From positions 62,001 through 126,000 of the forward strand of contig JAIOIH010000042.1 in the NCBI GenBank assembly GCA_019912395.1: a stretch of DNA of 64,000 nucleotides. Direction: 5' to 3'. Of this stretch, positions 43,307 through 51,122 are shown piece by piece (position 1 is the first letter of the stretch; each line of letters starts with the position of its first letter). The notes under the pieces are model-generated. The model was not told where the DNA came from. It saw nothing but the letters and a program-made list of their open reading frames with translations, and ran no database searches. The translations under genes and the position numbers were made by a program. This DNA is from Flavobacteriales bacterium (GTDB taxonomy: Bacteria > Bacteroidota > Bacteroidia > Flavobacteriales_F > PHOS-HE28).

Positions 43307-44755
43307 ATGGCACAGGACAGCAACGAGATCCTCCACGAAGTAGCCAACAAGGAATACGAGTTCGGCTTCGTCACGGACATTGAGAGCGAGATGGCCCCCA
43401 AGGGGCTCTCCGAGGACACCGTGCGCTTTATCAGCGCGAAGAAGAACGAGCCGGAATGGCTGCTGGAGTGGCGCTTGGCCGCGTACCGGAACTGGCTGAA
43501 AATGGTGGAGCCCACCTGGGCCTTGGTGAACTATCCCGCCGTGGACTTCCAGGATGCCTACTACTACAGCGCGCCCAAGAAGAAGCCCACGCTCAACAGC
43601 CTGGACGAGGCCGATCCCGAGCTGATCAAGACCTTTGAGAAGCTGGGCATTTCGCTCCAGGAGCAAAAGCGATTGGCCGGCGTGGCCGTGGACGTGGTGT
43701 TCGACAGCGTGAGCGTGAAGACCACGTTCCAGTCGGCGCTCAAGGAGAAGGGCATCATCTTCAGCAGCTTCAGCGACGCGGTGCAGAACCACCCGGACCT
43801 GGTGCGCAAATACCTGGGCACCGTGGTGCCTCCGGGAGACAATTTCTACGCGGCGCTCAACAGCGCGGTGTTCAGCGACGGCAGCTTCTGCTACATCCCG
43901 CCGGGCGTGCGCTGCCCCATGGAACTGAGCACCTACTTCCGCATCAATTCCGCCAACACGGGCCAGTTCGAGCGCACGCTGTTGATCGCCGACGAAGGTG
44001 CCTACGTGAGCTACCTCGAAGGCTGCACGGCCCCCATGCGCGACGAGAACCAGATGCACGCCGCAGTGGTGGAGCTGATCGCCATGAAGGACGCCGAGAT
44101 CAAGTACAGCACCGTGCAGAACTGGTACCCCGGGGACGCGGACGGCGTGGGCGGCGTGTACAATTTCGTCACCAAGCGCGGGATCTGTCTCGGGGACCGC
44201 AGCAAGATCAGCTGGACGCAGGTGGAGACCGGCAGCGCGATCACGTGGAAGTACCCCAGCTGTGTGCTGAAGGGCGACAACAGCGTGGGCGAGTTCTACA
44301 GCGTGGCCCTCACCAAGTTCAGGCAGCAGGCCGATACGGGCACCAAGATGACCCACATCGGCAAGGGCACCAAGAGCACCATCATCAGCAAGGGCATCAG
44401 TGCCGGCCGGAGCAACAACAGCTATCGCGGCCTGGTGAAGATCGGCAAGGGCGCCAAGGGTGCGCGCAACTTCAGCCAGTGCGATTCACTCCTGCTCGGC
44501 GACCGCTGCGGCGCACACACCTTCCCCTACATCGAAAGCGAGAACCCGAGCGCCATGGTGGAGCACGAAGCCACCACCAGCAAGATCGGCGAGGACCAGT
44601 TGTTCTACCTCAACCAGCGCGGCATCCCGCCGGAGAAGGCGGTCTCCCTGATCGTGAACGGCTACTGCAAGGACGTGCTGAACCAGCTGCCGATGGAATT
44701 CGCGGTGGAGGCGCAGAAGTTGCTTGCGGTGAGCTTGGAGGGGAGCGTGGGGTAG
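43307..44755 (+). CDS. sufB: Fe-S cluster assembly protein SufB
   Basis: A 482-residue SufB with the typical N-terminus ([20 protein letters not shown]), the beta-helix core ([20 protein letters not shown], then [20 protein letters not shown]) and C-terminal [20 protein letters not shown]. SufB with SufC and SufD forms the scaffold that builds Fe-S clusters from SufS-derived sulfur. Unusually, the next genes are a two-component system: sufC, sufD and sufS do not follow and are not in the window. Confidence 0.95.
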   Translation: MAQDSNEILHEVANKEYEFGFVTDIESEMAPKGLSEDTVRFISAKKNEPEWLLEWRLAAYRNWLKMVEPTWALVNYPAVDFQDAYYYSAPKKKPTLNSLDEADPELIKTFEKLGISLQEQKRLAGVAVDVVFDSVSVKTTFQSALKEKGIIFSSFSDAVQNHPDLVRKYLGTVVPPGDNFYAALNSAVFSDGSFCYIPPGVRCPMELSTYFRINSANTGQFERTLLIADEGAYVSYLEGCTAPMRDENQMHAAVVELIAMKDAEIKYSTVQNWYPGDADGVGGVYNFVTKRGICLGDRSKISWTQVETGSAITWKYPSCVLKGDNSVGEFYSVALTKFRQQADTGTKMTHIGKGTKSTIISKGISAGRSNNSYRGLVKIGKGAKGARNFSQCDSLLLGDRCGAHTFPYIESENPSAMVEHEATTSKIGEDQLFYLNQRGIPPEKAVSLIVNGYCKDVLNQLPMEFAVEAQKLLAVSLEGSVG

Positions 44756-44818
44756 GACCATGTTGGTCGTTCCGATGTGCTGCAACGGATAAGATCATTA
44801 GGGGCACTCTCTTCTCTC

Positions 44819-44853
44819 TTCAGGATCCGAACAGGATCACCGACATAGCTTGC
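44819..44853 (+). promoter_or_regulatory. Response-regulator operator/promoter a (own gene)
   Basis: Half-sites TTCAGGATC (44819-44827) and AACAGGATC (44830-44838) are direct repeats spaced 11 bp. TAGCTTGC (44846-44853), a degenerate -7 box, follows 7 nt later and 4 nt before the regulator ATG. The geometry places the repeats over the -33 region, as for activation by an OmpR-type dimer. Confidence 0.68.
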
Positions 44854-44857
44854 AGCC

Positions 44858-45538
44858 ATGAAAGTGCTGCTCATCGAGGACGAAGCGGAGTTACGGCGCT
44901 CCATTCGCGGCTACTTGCAGGACGAAGGCCACTTGGTGGAATCGGCGAATGACTTTCCCTCCGCCATGGAGAAAGCGCAGCTGCATGCATACGATGCCGT
45001 GCTAGTGGACATCACGCTTCCGAAGGGGAACGGGCTGGACATCGTGCGCGCGATGCGCAAGGCGAACAACGCGAGCGGCATCATCATCATTTCCGCGAAG
45101 GGCTCGCTGGACGACAAGGTGCTCGGCCTGGACCTCGGTGCCGATGATTACCTGCCCAAGCCGTTCCACCTGCCGGAACTCGTGGCGCGGCTGCGGGCAC
45201 TGGTGCGCCGCAAGCAGGCCGCAGGAAGCGCGGCGATCACCGTCGGGAAATTGCGAATGGTCCCTGAAGACAAACTAGTGGAAGTGGATGGAGTGCCCGT
45301 GGACTTGACCGTCACGGAATTCGACCTGTTGCTTTTCCTTGTGGTGAACAAGGACCGCGTGCTTTCGCGCAGCGCCATTTTGGAACATGTTTGGGGTGAC
45401 CTTGCTGAACGCTTGGATCGGGATGACTTTCTCTATGCGCACATCAAGAACCTGCGGAAGAAGCTGGCGGACCATGGTGGTGCGGAGTTGATCAAGACCG
45501 TTTACGGCATCGGTTATCGCCTAAGTGATCGCGCATGA
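44858..45538 (+). CDS. OmpR-family two-component response regulator
   Basis: A 226-residue regulator. The receiver has acidic residues E7/D8/E9, phosphoacceptor D51 in AVLVDITLP, switch residue S79 and K101 in YLPKPF. The winged-helix DNA-binding domain spans about 125-225 (VDLTVTEFDLLLFLVVNKDR, SAILEHVWGD, VYGIGYRLSD). It overlaps the kinase gene by 4 bp (ATGA). Its promoter carries the same 11-bp-spaced direct repeat found before four other transcription units downstream, so autoregulation and control of the neighbourhood are likely. OmpR-family dimers bind just such direct repeats. Confidence 0.92.
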   Translation: MKVLLIEDEAELRRSIRGYLQDEGHLVESANDFPSAMEKAQLHAYDAVLVDITLPKGNGLDIVRAMRKANNASGIIIISAKGSLDDKVLGLDLGADDYLPKPFHLPELVARLRALVRRKQAAGSAAITVGKLRMVPEDKLVEVDGVPVDLTVTEFDLLLFLVVNKDRVLSRSAILEHVWGDLAERLDRDDFLYAHIKNLRKKLADHGGAELIKTVYGIGYRLSDRA

Positions 45539-46782
45539 AACTGCTGCAACGCACCGCGCTGTACCAAGCCCTGTTGGCCATCCCCATGGTGGTGCTGGGC
45601 ACGGGCATCGGCTATGGCCTGGTGCGCCATACGGTGACGCAGGAGGTGGAGGAGCAGTTGGAGAACCATGCGGAGCTGTTGCAAAAGCAGTTGCGTGCAG
45701 GTGGAACAATAGCGGCTTTTTCCGCGCCTGACGTGCTGGTGCACATCACGCCCGGGTCCGTCGCGGAAGTGCAGTTCTCCGATACCGTGATCTACAATAT
45801 ACTGGAGGCAGAGGACATCCCGTGGCGGGTGGGCCGCTTTCGCGCAACGATGCCGGACGGCAGCACGGCGACCATCACCATAGGCCGCTCGCAATTGGAA
45901 ACGGACGAGCTCGTGTTCGGCATCGCCCTCAGCATCGCCGCCGTGCTGGTGCTGTTCACGCTGTGTACCCTGGTGCTCTTCCGCTGGCTCTCCGCGCGCT
46001 TGTGGCGGCCGTTTTATGCGAACCTGCTGGTCATGGAGTACTTCCGCCCGGACGGCCCTTCGCCCCCGTTGGCTGGTTCCAACGTGGATGAATTCCGCGG
46101 CATGACGCGTGCGCTGGACGACATGATGGCCAACATGCGCCGGGACTTCACCGCGCAAAAGCGCTTTACCGAACAGGCCGCGCACGAGCTGCGCACGCCG
46201 CTCGCGATCCTGCGTGGAAGGCTGGACCAACTGATCCAATCACCCGCGATGGGCGAACGCGAGGCCGACGCGATCCAAGGCATGTACACGGCCGCGGAAC
46301 GGATGGGCCGCACCATCACCGACATGCTGCTCTTGGCCAAGATCGGTGAAGGCGGAACTCCTGCGGAGGACGTGGACTGGAAGCGCAGCATCCGTGAGGA
46401 ACTGGAATTGCTGAAGGACCTGATCATGCAGCAAGGTCTCTCTGTGAAGATCACCGAAGAGGAGCGCTGCGGGATCCAGCTACCGCCCATGCAAGCGCAG
46501 ATTCTCATGTCCAACCTGCTGCGCAATGCGGTGCAGCATAATGTGCAGGACGGGTCGATCACCATCACCACCAAGCGCGATGCGATCACCGTTAGCAACA
46601 GCGGCGACGCGCTTCCCGTGGACCCCGCCACGCTGTTCGAGCGCTTCGCCAAGGGCGATCCGTCCAGCGCTTCCGCAGGTCTCGGCCTTTCCATGGTGAA
46701 GGAGATCGCGGAGCGGAACGGGCTTGTTGCGGCGTACACTTTTGAGAATGGGATGCATGTGCTTTCCGTCCATAAGGGCTGA
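45535..46782 (+). CDS. Sensor histidine kinase
   Basis: A 415-residue kinase. Membrane segments near 10-30 and 128-150 flank a periplasmic sensor of about 95 residues (VHITPGSVAEVQFSDTVIYN). Then come a HAMP-like linker, the phosphoacceptor H217 in EQAAHELRTPLAILRGRLD, and an HATPase domain with N box NLLRNAVQHN, a short G1 region and G2 box SAGLGLSMVKEI. It is coupled to the response regulator by ATGA. The signal is unknown; the associated genes suggest envelope or outer-membrane stress. Confidence 0.9.
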   Translation: MKLLQRTALYQALLAIPMVVLGTGIGYGLVRHTVTQEVEEQLENHAELLQKQLRAGGTIAAFSAPDVLVHITPGSVAEVQFSDTVIYNILEAEDIPWRVGRFRATMPDGSTATITIGRSQLETDELVFGIALSIAAVLVLFTLCTLVLFRWLSARLWRPFYANLLVMEYFRPDGPSPPLAGSNVDEFRGMTRALDDMMANMRRDFTAQKRFTEQAAHELRTPLAILRGRLDQLIQSPAMGEREADAIQGMYTAAERMGRTITDMLLLAKIGEGGTPAEDVDWKRSIREELELLKDLIMQQGLSVKITEEERCGIQLPPMQAQILMSNLLRNAVQHNVQDGSITITTKRDAITVSNSGDALPVDPATLFERFAKGDPSSASAGLGLSMVKEIAERNGLVAAYTFENGMHVLSVHKG

Positions 46783-46797
46783 CCACTTTCGTCCAAG

Positions 46798-46831
46798 TTC
46801 AGGATCTCGACAGGATCAAGAAGTTGCTTTG
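46798..46831 (+). promoter_or_regulatory. Response-regulator operator/promoter b (COG4705-like gene)
   Basis: Half-sites TTCAGGATC (46798-46806) and GACAGGATC (46809-46817), 11 bp apart, then after 6 nt TTGCTTTG (46824-46831) as -7 box. The start codon of the membrane protein is 46 nt further on. Confidence 0.68.
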
Positions 46832-46877
46832 TCCTACCTCGGTCGAGCCGATTGGCCCGATCCAAAAAGGGATCAAC

Positions 46878-47645
46878 ATGAACAAGGAACTATTAAACAG
46901 GGTCGCTAGTCTTGGCATCCTGTTCTGGGTCGTCAAAATAGTTTCGACAACGGTTGGCGAAACGGCGGCGGATTATGTTTCGGTCAACCTGAATCTTGGC
47001 TTATCATATACAATGGTCCTCATGGGTGTGATCACCCTTTTGGTCGTCATTTGGAACTTTAGGCAGAAGCGATATTTCCCACCTTCTTACTGGTCATTGA
47101 TCGTAATGATGAGCATTGAAGGAACGTTGATCACGGATCTCCTTGTGGAAAGCACGGGCGTCTCCTTGCTGGTCCTGGATGTGGTCTTCGCCCTCGCCAT
47201 GGTGCTGGTATTCGTCCTTTGGCACAGGAAGGAGCACAGCCTCTCCATTCATGAAATAAACAATGACAGCAGGGAAAAATTCTATTGGATCATCGTCCTT
47301 ACCACATTTGCATTGGGTACCGGTGTCGGCGATACCGTGTCCGAATTCTTGAGCGTGGGCTATCTGTACTCGCTGATCATCTTTGGCGCGATCTTCATAC
47401 TGGCCGGTGTGCTGTACTACTTCAAGACCATCAGTTCCGTTCTGGCATTCTGGATCGCGTTCATCGTTACCCGGCCCATTGGCGCTTCACTGGGCGATCT
47501 GCTCATACAAGACCCGAAAGATGGTGGACTTGGCATTTCCACAGCCGTAGTAAATGTTGTCTTCTTCGTTGTGATCATTGCATCCGTGGCTTATCTGACG
47601 GTAAGGCAGTCGCAAGAGGGTTCGACAGAGCTGGCGGGGTCGTAG
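46878..47645 (+). CDS. COG4705-like polytopic membrane protein
   Basis: A 255-residue protein with about seven membrane helices and internal duplication: WVVKIVSTTVGETAADYVSV near the N-terminus, LGTGVGDTVSEFLSVGYLYS in the second half and RPIGASLGDLLIQDPKDGGL near the end. Repeated Gly-Glu/Asp pairs inside membrane segments are characteristic of this uncharacterised family, often found next to two-component systems. A transport or sensing role is inference. ATG at 46878 is chosen over 46824, because the latter lies in the promoter. Confidence 0.75.
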   Translation: MNKELLNRVASLGILFWVVKIVSTTVGETAADYVSVNLNLGLSYTMVLMGVITLLVVIWNFRQKRYFPPSYWSLIVMMSIEGTLITDLLVESTGVSLLVLDVVFALAMVLVFVLWHRKEHSLSIHEINNDSREKFYWIIVLTTFALGTGVGDTVSEFLSVGYLYSLIIFGAIFILAGVLYYFKTISSVLAFWIAFIVTRPIGASLGDLLIQDPKDGGLGISTAVVNVVFFVVIIASVAYLTVRQSQEGSTELAGS

Positions 47646-47667
47646 TATGGGCCAACAGGAGGATCCG

Positions 47668-47701
47668 TGCAAGATCCACACGGGATCACGTTGTACTCTT
47701 G
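47668..47701 (+). promoter_or_regulatory. Response-regulator operator/promoter c (PagL-like gene)
   Basis: Half-sites TGCAAGATC (47668-47676) and CACGGGATC (47679-47687), 11 bp apart, then after 6 nt TACTCTTG (47694-47701), 5 nt before the ATG at 47707. This is the weakest match of the five in sequence, but its spacing is exact. Confidence 0.58.
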
Positions 47702-47706
47702 GGCCA

Positions 47707-48909
47707 ATGTTCTATTGTCCAACGACAGCTCGTCTCTTTGTCGCCATTGCATTTTTCGTGCAATTCGATCAGTTCGCCATAGCACAGACAAGTGGGGCGG
47801 ACACGACGGACTACATCAACCACTGGTTCATTGAACCTTCAGCCCGATCGGGGTATGTCTTCCCGACGAACTCCTTCCTTCGCGGAAGCAATCTGGAGGG
47901 TGAATCCATTGGCTCGTACAATAGCATCAGCATAAAGGCCGGTGTGCAGACCTTGGATGATCGGCCTTGGGTGCTTCATTTCGCACACCCGACGATCGGG
48001 TTCGGGGTGAATGTGGTGCAATTCAATGAATCCGATGAATTGGGCACCCCCATCGCCTTGTTCGGCTTTCTGAATGGTCCGTTCAAGCGTTGGCGAAGGG
48101 TCTCCCTTGATTACGAGATCGCACTCGGTTTCGCGTTCAACTGGAAACCGTTCGACCCGGTGAACAACCCCGATAACGTATCCATCGGTGCGAAGGAAAG
48201 CGCTTATGTGGACCTTGGTGTGCAAGCATCCTTTGCCGTGACCGATCGCCTGTACGCGAACGCCGGGTTCAACGTCACCCATTATTCCAACGGTGCGCTA
48301 AGAAAGCCGAACCAAGGGGTGAACATGATAGCACCTGAGATCGGCCTGCGCTATGACCTGTACAAGGACGGGCCCGTATCTCCATCCACCGGCCATCGGT
48401 CTGTATTCCACCCGTCCACGGACCTGGACATCGCGGTATTCGGTGGTTCCCAGAATGTGATCTACGACAGTTTGAACGTGGAACTGATCGAGAAATACGA
48501 AGGCGTGAATTACTTGGCGGTGGGGATCCAGGCCACGGTCTCGCGCCATTTCGCTTTCAAGAGCAAATTGGGTGTCGGATTTTCAGCGGATTACAATGGA
48601 GCGCATGATGCCCAGGTCAGCGTGGCGAACGGCGAGGTCGAAACAGTGCGAAGTCCGTTCCATGAGAAATTGCAGCTCAGCATTTATCCATCCTATGAGT
48701 TTGTGATCAATAAGACCTCGATCTTGGTCCAGCCATCCTTCTATGTGGCCCGGACCAATGCAAGCGGGCAAACCCCGGTGTTCTACCAACGGCTGGGGAT
48801 CCGCCAAACCATTAGGCCTTGGCTCTTCGTCGGAATGAACTTGCGCGCATACCAGTTGCATGTCTCCGAATTCTTGGAATGGAACATTGGATACAGGTTC
48901 CATCGGTAA
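47707..48909 (+). CDS. PagL-like acyloxyacyl hydrolase/lipid A deacylase family outer-membrane protein
   Basis: A 400-residue protein with signal peptide (about 1-27, ending AIAQ) and beta-barrel-like alternation to a C-terminal aromatic end (WNIGYRFHR). The central motif FNVTHYSNGALRKPNQGVNM carries H192 and S194, matching the His-x-Ser of PagL-type lipid A 3-O-deacylases, with E211 a possible third residue. The barrel is larger than PagL (about 170), as in Bacteroidota acyloxyacyl hydrolase family members. It probably modifies LPS lipid A in the outer membrane. The start at 47707 is preferred; the upstream extension would translate the operator. Confidence 0.77.
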   Translation: MFYCPTTARLFVAIAFFVQFDQFAIAQTSGADTTDYINHWFIEPSARSGYVFPTNSFLRGSNLEGESIGSYNSISIKAGVQTLDDRPWVLHFAHPTIGFGVNVVQFNESDELGTPIALFGFLNGPFKRWRRVSLDYEIALGFAFNWKPFDPVNNPDNVSIGAKESAYVDLGVQASFAVTDRLYANAGFNVTHYSNGALRKPNQGVNMIAPEIGLRYDLYKDGPVSPSTGHRSVFHPSTDLDIAVFGGSQNVIYDSLNVELIEKYEGVNYLAVGIQATVSRHFAFKSKLGVGFSADYNGAHDAQVSVANGEVETVRSPFHEKLQLSIYPSYEFVINKTSILVQPSFYVARTNASGQTPVFYQRLGIRQTIRPWLFVGMNLRAYQLHVSEFLEWNIGYRFHR

Positions 48910-48938
48910 GGGGATAAGCGAGGGTAGAGGAGGTCAAG

Positions 48939-48972
48939 TTCAAGATCCGCACAGGATCGATGCATTGGTTCG
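48939..48972 (+). promoter_or_regulatory. Response-regulator operator/promoter d (tiny ORF)
   Basis: Half-sites TTCAAGATC (48939-48947) and CACAGGATC (48950-48958), 11 bp apart, then after 6 nt TTGGTTCG (48965-48972). An alternative -7 box, TGCCTTTG (48976-48983), lies 6 nt before the small ORF at 48990. Confidence 0.6.
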
Positions 48973-48989
48973 GGCTGCCTTTGCGCCCA

Positions 48990-49091
48990 ATGCGGATCCA
49001 TCAGTGCTGGAATGCAGAGTCCGAACTATACGAGGCCGTAGAAAAAACCGTACTCGCGAAACACGCGAGCGCCAGGGGGGCAACTGAATAG
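48990..49091 (+). CDS. Possible 33-residue small protein in the regulon
   Basis: ATG at 48990 to TAG at 49089-49091 encodes MRIHQCWNAESELYEAVEKT followed by 13 residues. There is no visible ribosome-binding site and no recognised family. It is listed only because an operator/promoter of the regulon lies directly upstream and no other gene uses it. A regulatory RNA, or an operator left over from a lost gene, are equal alternatives. The surrounding gap 48910-49250 otherwise holds operators d and e and a duplicated GCTGGAATGCAGA (49006-49018 and 49128-49140). Confidence 0.25.
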   Translation: MRIHQCWNAESELYEAVEKTVLAKHASARGATE

Positions 49092-49193
49092 GTCTTGTTC
49101 CCTGTAATTCCAACAATGACCATGCACGCTGGAATGCAGAACCAAGCCGACGGGCGGACCAGGTGGTATGAGAGGCCGCTACCCCCGCACAAC

Positions 49194-49227
49194 TTCAGGA
49201 TCTCGACAGGATCAAGAGGTTGCTTTG
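49194..49227 (+). promoter_or_regulatory. Response-regulator operator/promoter e (PepSY-like gene and efflux operon)
   Basis: Half-sites TTCAGGATC (49194-49202) and GACAGGATC (49205-49213), 11 bp apart, then after 6 nt TTGCTTTG (49220-49227). It is nearly identical to site b over more than 30 bp. The PepSY-like start is 23 nt downstream. Confidence 0.68.
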
Positions 49228-49250
49228 CATTGAACCAACGCGAACGACCC

Positions 49251-49718
49251 ATGAAAATCCCATTGATGATCCTGTCCATTCTGGCCCTCAGCGCCAGTGC
49301 CTGCGGCCAAAAAGTGAGCGAGGCCGATGTGCCGCAACCGGTGAAGGCCGCGTTCACAAAGCAGTTCCCGAAGGCCGAACATGCCAAGTGGGAAATGGAG
49401 ACGAAGACCGAGTACGAGGTGAACTTCAAGCAAGGTGCTGAATCGATGAGCGCCACTTACGGCAACACCGGCGAATGGATGGAGACCGAGAAGGACCTGA
49501 AGTTGGCCGCCCTGCCCGGACCCGTACGTGCTTCCATTGCCCAGAATTACGCGGATCAGAAGCTCGGCGATATCTCCCACGTGGACAGCCCCAAGGGACA
49601 GACCTACGAAGTGGACATGGAGAAGGGTGAAAGATCCATGGAGGTCGTCTTCTCCGCCGATGGCAAAGTGCTGAAGGAAAAGATGGAGGAAGGTGACAAA
49701 GACAACGACAACGACTGA
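49251..49718 (+). CDS. PepSY-like periplasmic lipoprotein
   Basis: A 155-residue exported protein with signal MKIPLMILSILALSASAC (lipobox-like, Cys18). The mature part has two similar PepSY-like halves: PQPVKAAFTKQFPKAEHAKW ... YEVNF, and LPGPVRASIAQNYADQKLGD ... YEVDM ... VVFSADGKVL. Proteins of this type occur beside two-component systems in Bacteroidota and may sense or buffer envelope stress. The Asp/Asn-rich tail is DKDNDND. It is transcribed from operator/promoter e, and only 24 bp separate it from the TolC-like gene. Confidence 0.8.
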   Translation: MKIPLMILSILALSASACGQKVSEADVPQPVKAAFTKQFPKAEHAKWEMETKTEYEVNFKQGAESMSATYGNTGEWMETEKDLKLAALPGPVRASIAQNYADQKLGDISHVDSPKGQTYEVDMEKGERSMEVVFSADGKVLKEKMEEGDKDNDND

Positions 49719-49742
49719 GCTCCGCGCCAGTGAATTGAACAG

Positions 49743-51032
49743 ATGGACATGACGCTGGCGAACCCCGCCCCGAACATCGCACGATGTCTCGGGGCGGGTG
49801 CGTTCAGGTCCGCCCTGGTCGCATTGCTTTTTGCAAGTACGCCATTGCTCCATGCGCAGTCGCGTAGCCTGGACTTCTACCTGCAACTGGCGGAGACGAA
49901 CAGCCCTGTGCTGAAAGACCAGGCCTACCGACGCGCAGCGTTGACCTTGGACAGTTCCGAAGTGCGCGCGGCTTATGGGCCGCAAGTAGGCGGCAACGGG
50001 CAGTTCCTCTACGCGCCGAACGGAGCGCATTGGGGCTATGATCCCGCGATCACCAATGGTGGACTGTATTCCGCTGTCGTCGGTGCGTCCGTTCCGCTCT
50101 TCACCGGTGGTCGGAAGCAAACGGCCTTGGACTCGGTGGCGTTACGCGGGAACGCCATTCAACTGGGCACCGAAACGGCCTTGCTGGACTTGCGACAACG
50201 TATCACCGACCAGTACATCACCACCTTCGCGGACCAGCGCTCATTGGCCGCGGCTGAGCAGCGCAGTCGCCTGTTGGATGAGGAAGAGTCCGTGCTATCC
50301 CGTTTGGCCGGGCAGGGGATCTACCAGGAGGTCGATGTGATGAACCTGCGGGTGAACGCGCAGGCGCAACGCATCGCGGCGAGCAAGGCGAAGGCGCTTC
50401 TGCGGAACGACCTGCTGGTGTTGAACACGCTTTGCGGCAGTGCGGACACTACGTTGGTGGCGCTTGCCCCGTTGGAGATGGCCCCGCCCGTCGCCTTCGA
50501 TCCTACAGCCTCGCCCAACCTCAAACAGTTCGCCGTGGACAGCCTCGCGAATGACATCGCCGACCGCCAAGTGGACCAGAACTATCGCGCTCGGCTCAGT
50601 GCCGTGGGCGATGCCGGACTGAATGCCGTCGCCATCAGCGCTGTGCCGAACCGCTTCGGCGCCAGTGCGGGCCTCAACCTCAGCGTGCCGATCTACGATG
50701 GCAACAAACGCCGTTCGCAACACGCCCGCATCGCCCTGCGTGAAAAGAGCCGAACGGCCTATCAGGATTTTTACGCCGACCAGCTCGCCTTACGCCATGC
50801 ACAACTTGCCCGGGCCTTGGTCAACGCCGACTCCCTGCTCGCCGGAACGCAACACCAATCCGCCGACGAGGAGAAACTCATCGACCTTTACCGCGTGGAA
50901 CTGGAACATGGGCTCGTGCGCCTCACGGACCTTTTCCTCGCGTTGGAAAACCACGCGCGCACCACCACCGACTTGATACAAGCGGAAGCCGACCGTTCCC
51001 GCATCATCAACGCGCTCATCCATCTGCAATGA
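49743..51032 (+). CDS. TolC-family outer-membrane efflux protein
   Basis: A 429-residue outer-membrane factor. The signal peptide is FRSALVALLFASTPLLHAQ after a variable N-terminus, followed by two TolC-like repeats rich in coiled-coil helices (LDFYLQLAETNSPVLKDQAY; GLNLSVPIYDGNKRRSQHAR). It would form the channel of the following RND pump. The first 20 codons contain a near-perfect 16-bp hairpin (49764-49798), which is odd for a signal-peptide region. No better in-frame start exists downstream. It probably belongs to the operon started at promoter e. Confidence 0.85.
   Translation: MDMTLANPAPNIARCLGAGAFRSALVALLFASTPLLHAQSRSLDFYLQLAETNSPVLKDQAYRRAALTLDSSEVRAAYGPQVGGNGQFLYAPNGAHWGYDPAITNGGLYSAVVGASVPLFTGGRKQTALDSVALRGNAIQLGTETALLDLRQRITDQYITTFADQRSLAAAEQRSRLLDEEESVLSRLAGQGIYQEVDVMNLRVNAQAQRIAASKAKALLRNDLLVLNTLCGSADTTLVALAPLEMAPPVAFDPTASPNLKQFAVDSLANDIADRQVDQNYRARLSAVGDAGLNAVAISAVPNRFGASAGLNLSVPIYDGNKRRSQHARIALREKSRTAYQDFYADQLALRHAQLARALVNADSLLAGTQHQSADEEKLIDLYRVELEHGLVRLTDLFLALENHARTTTDLIQAEADRSRIINALIHLQ
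49764..49798 (+). terminator. Strong GC-rich stem-loop at the start of the TolC-like gene
   Basis: CCCGCCCCGA (49764-49773) pairs with TCGGGGCGGG (49789-49798), and ACATCG with CGATGT inside, leaving a two-base loop and one bulged C. There is no T tract. It may end or attenuate the upstream PepSY-like transcript or limit translation of the efflux genes. Confidence 0.5.
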
Positions 51033-51122
51033 TGAATGCCATCCAACGATCCACAGAAAATGCAAATGCTAAAACCACAGACTGTGTGCGGCCATAGCGC
51101 TTCGCGACGGCGCGTTACGCAG

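Noticed and set aside
47647-47706. Earlier start for the PagL-like protein
   Set aside because: It would translate the conserved operator half-sites and the -7 box, and would disrupt the signal peptide at 47707.
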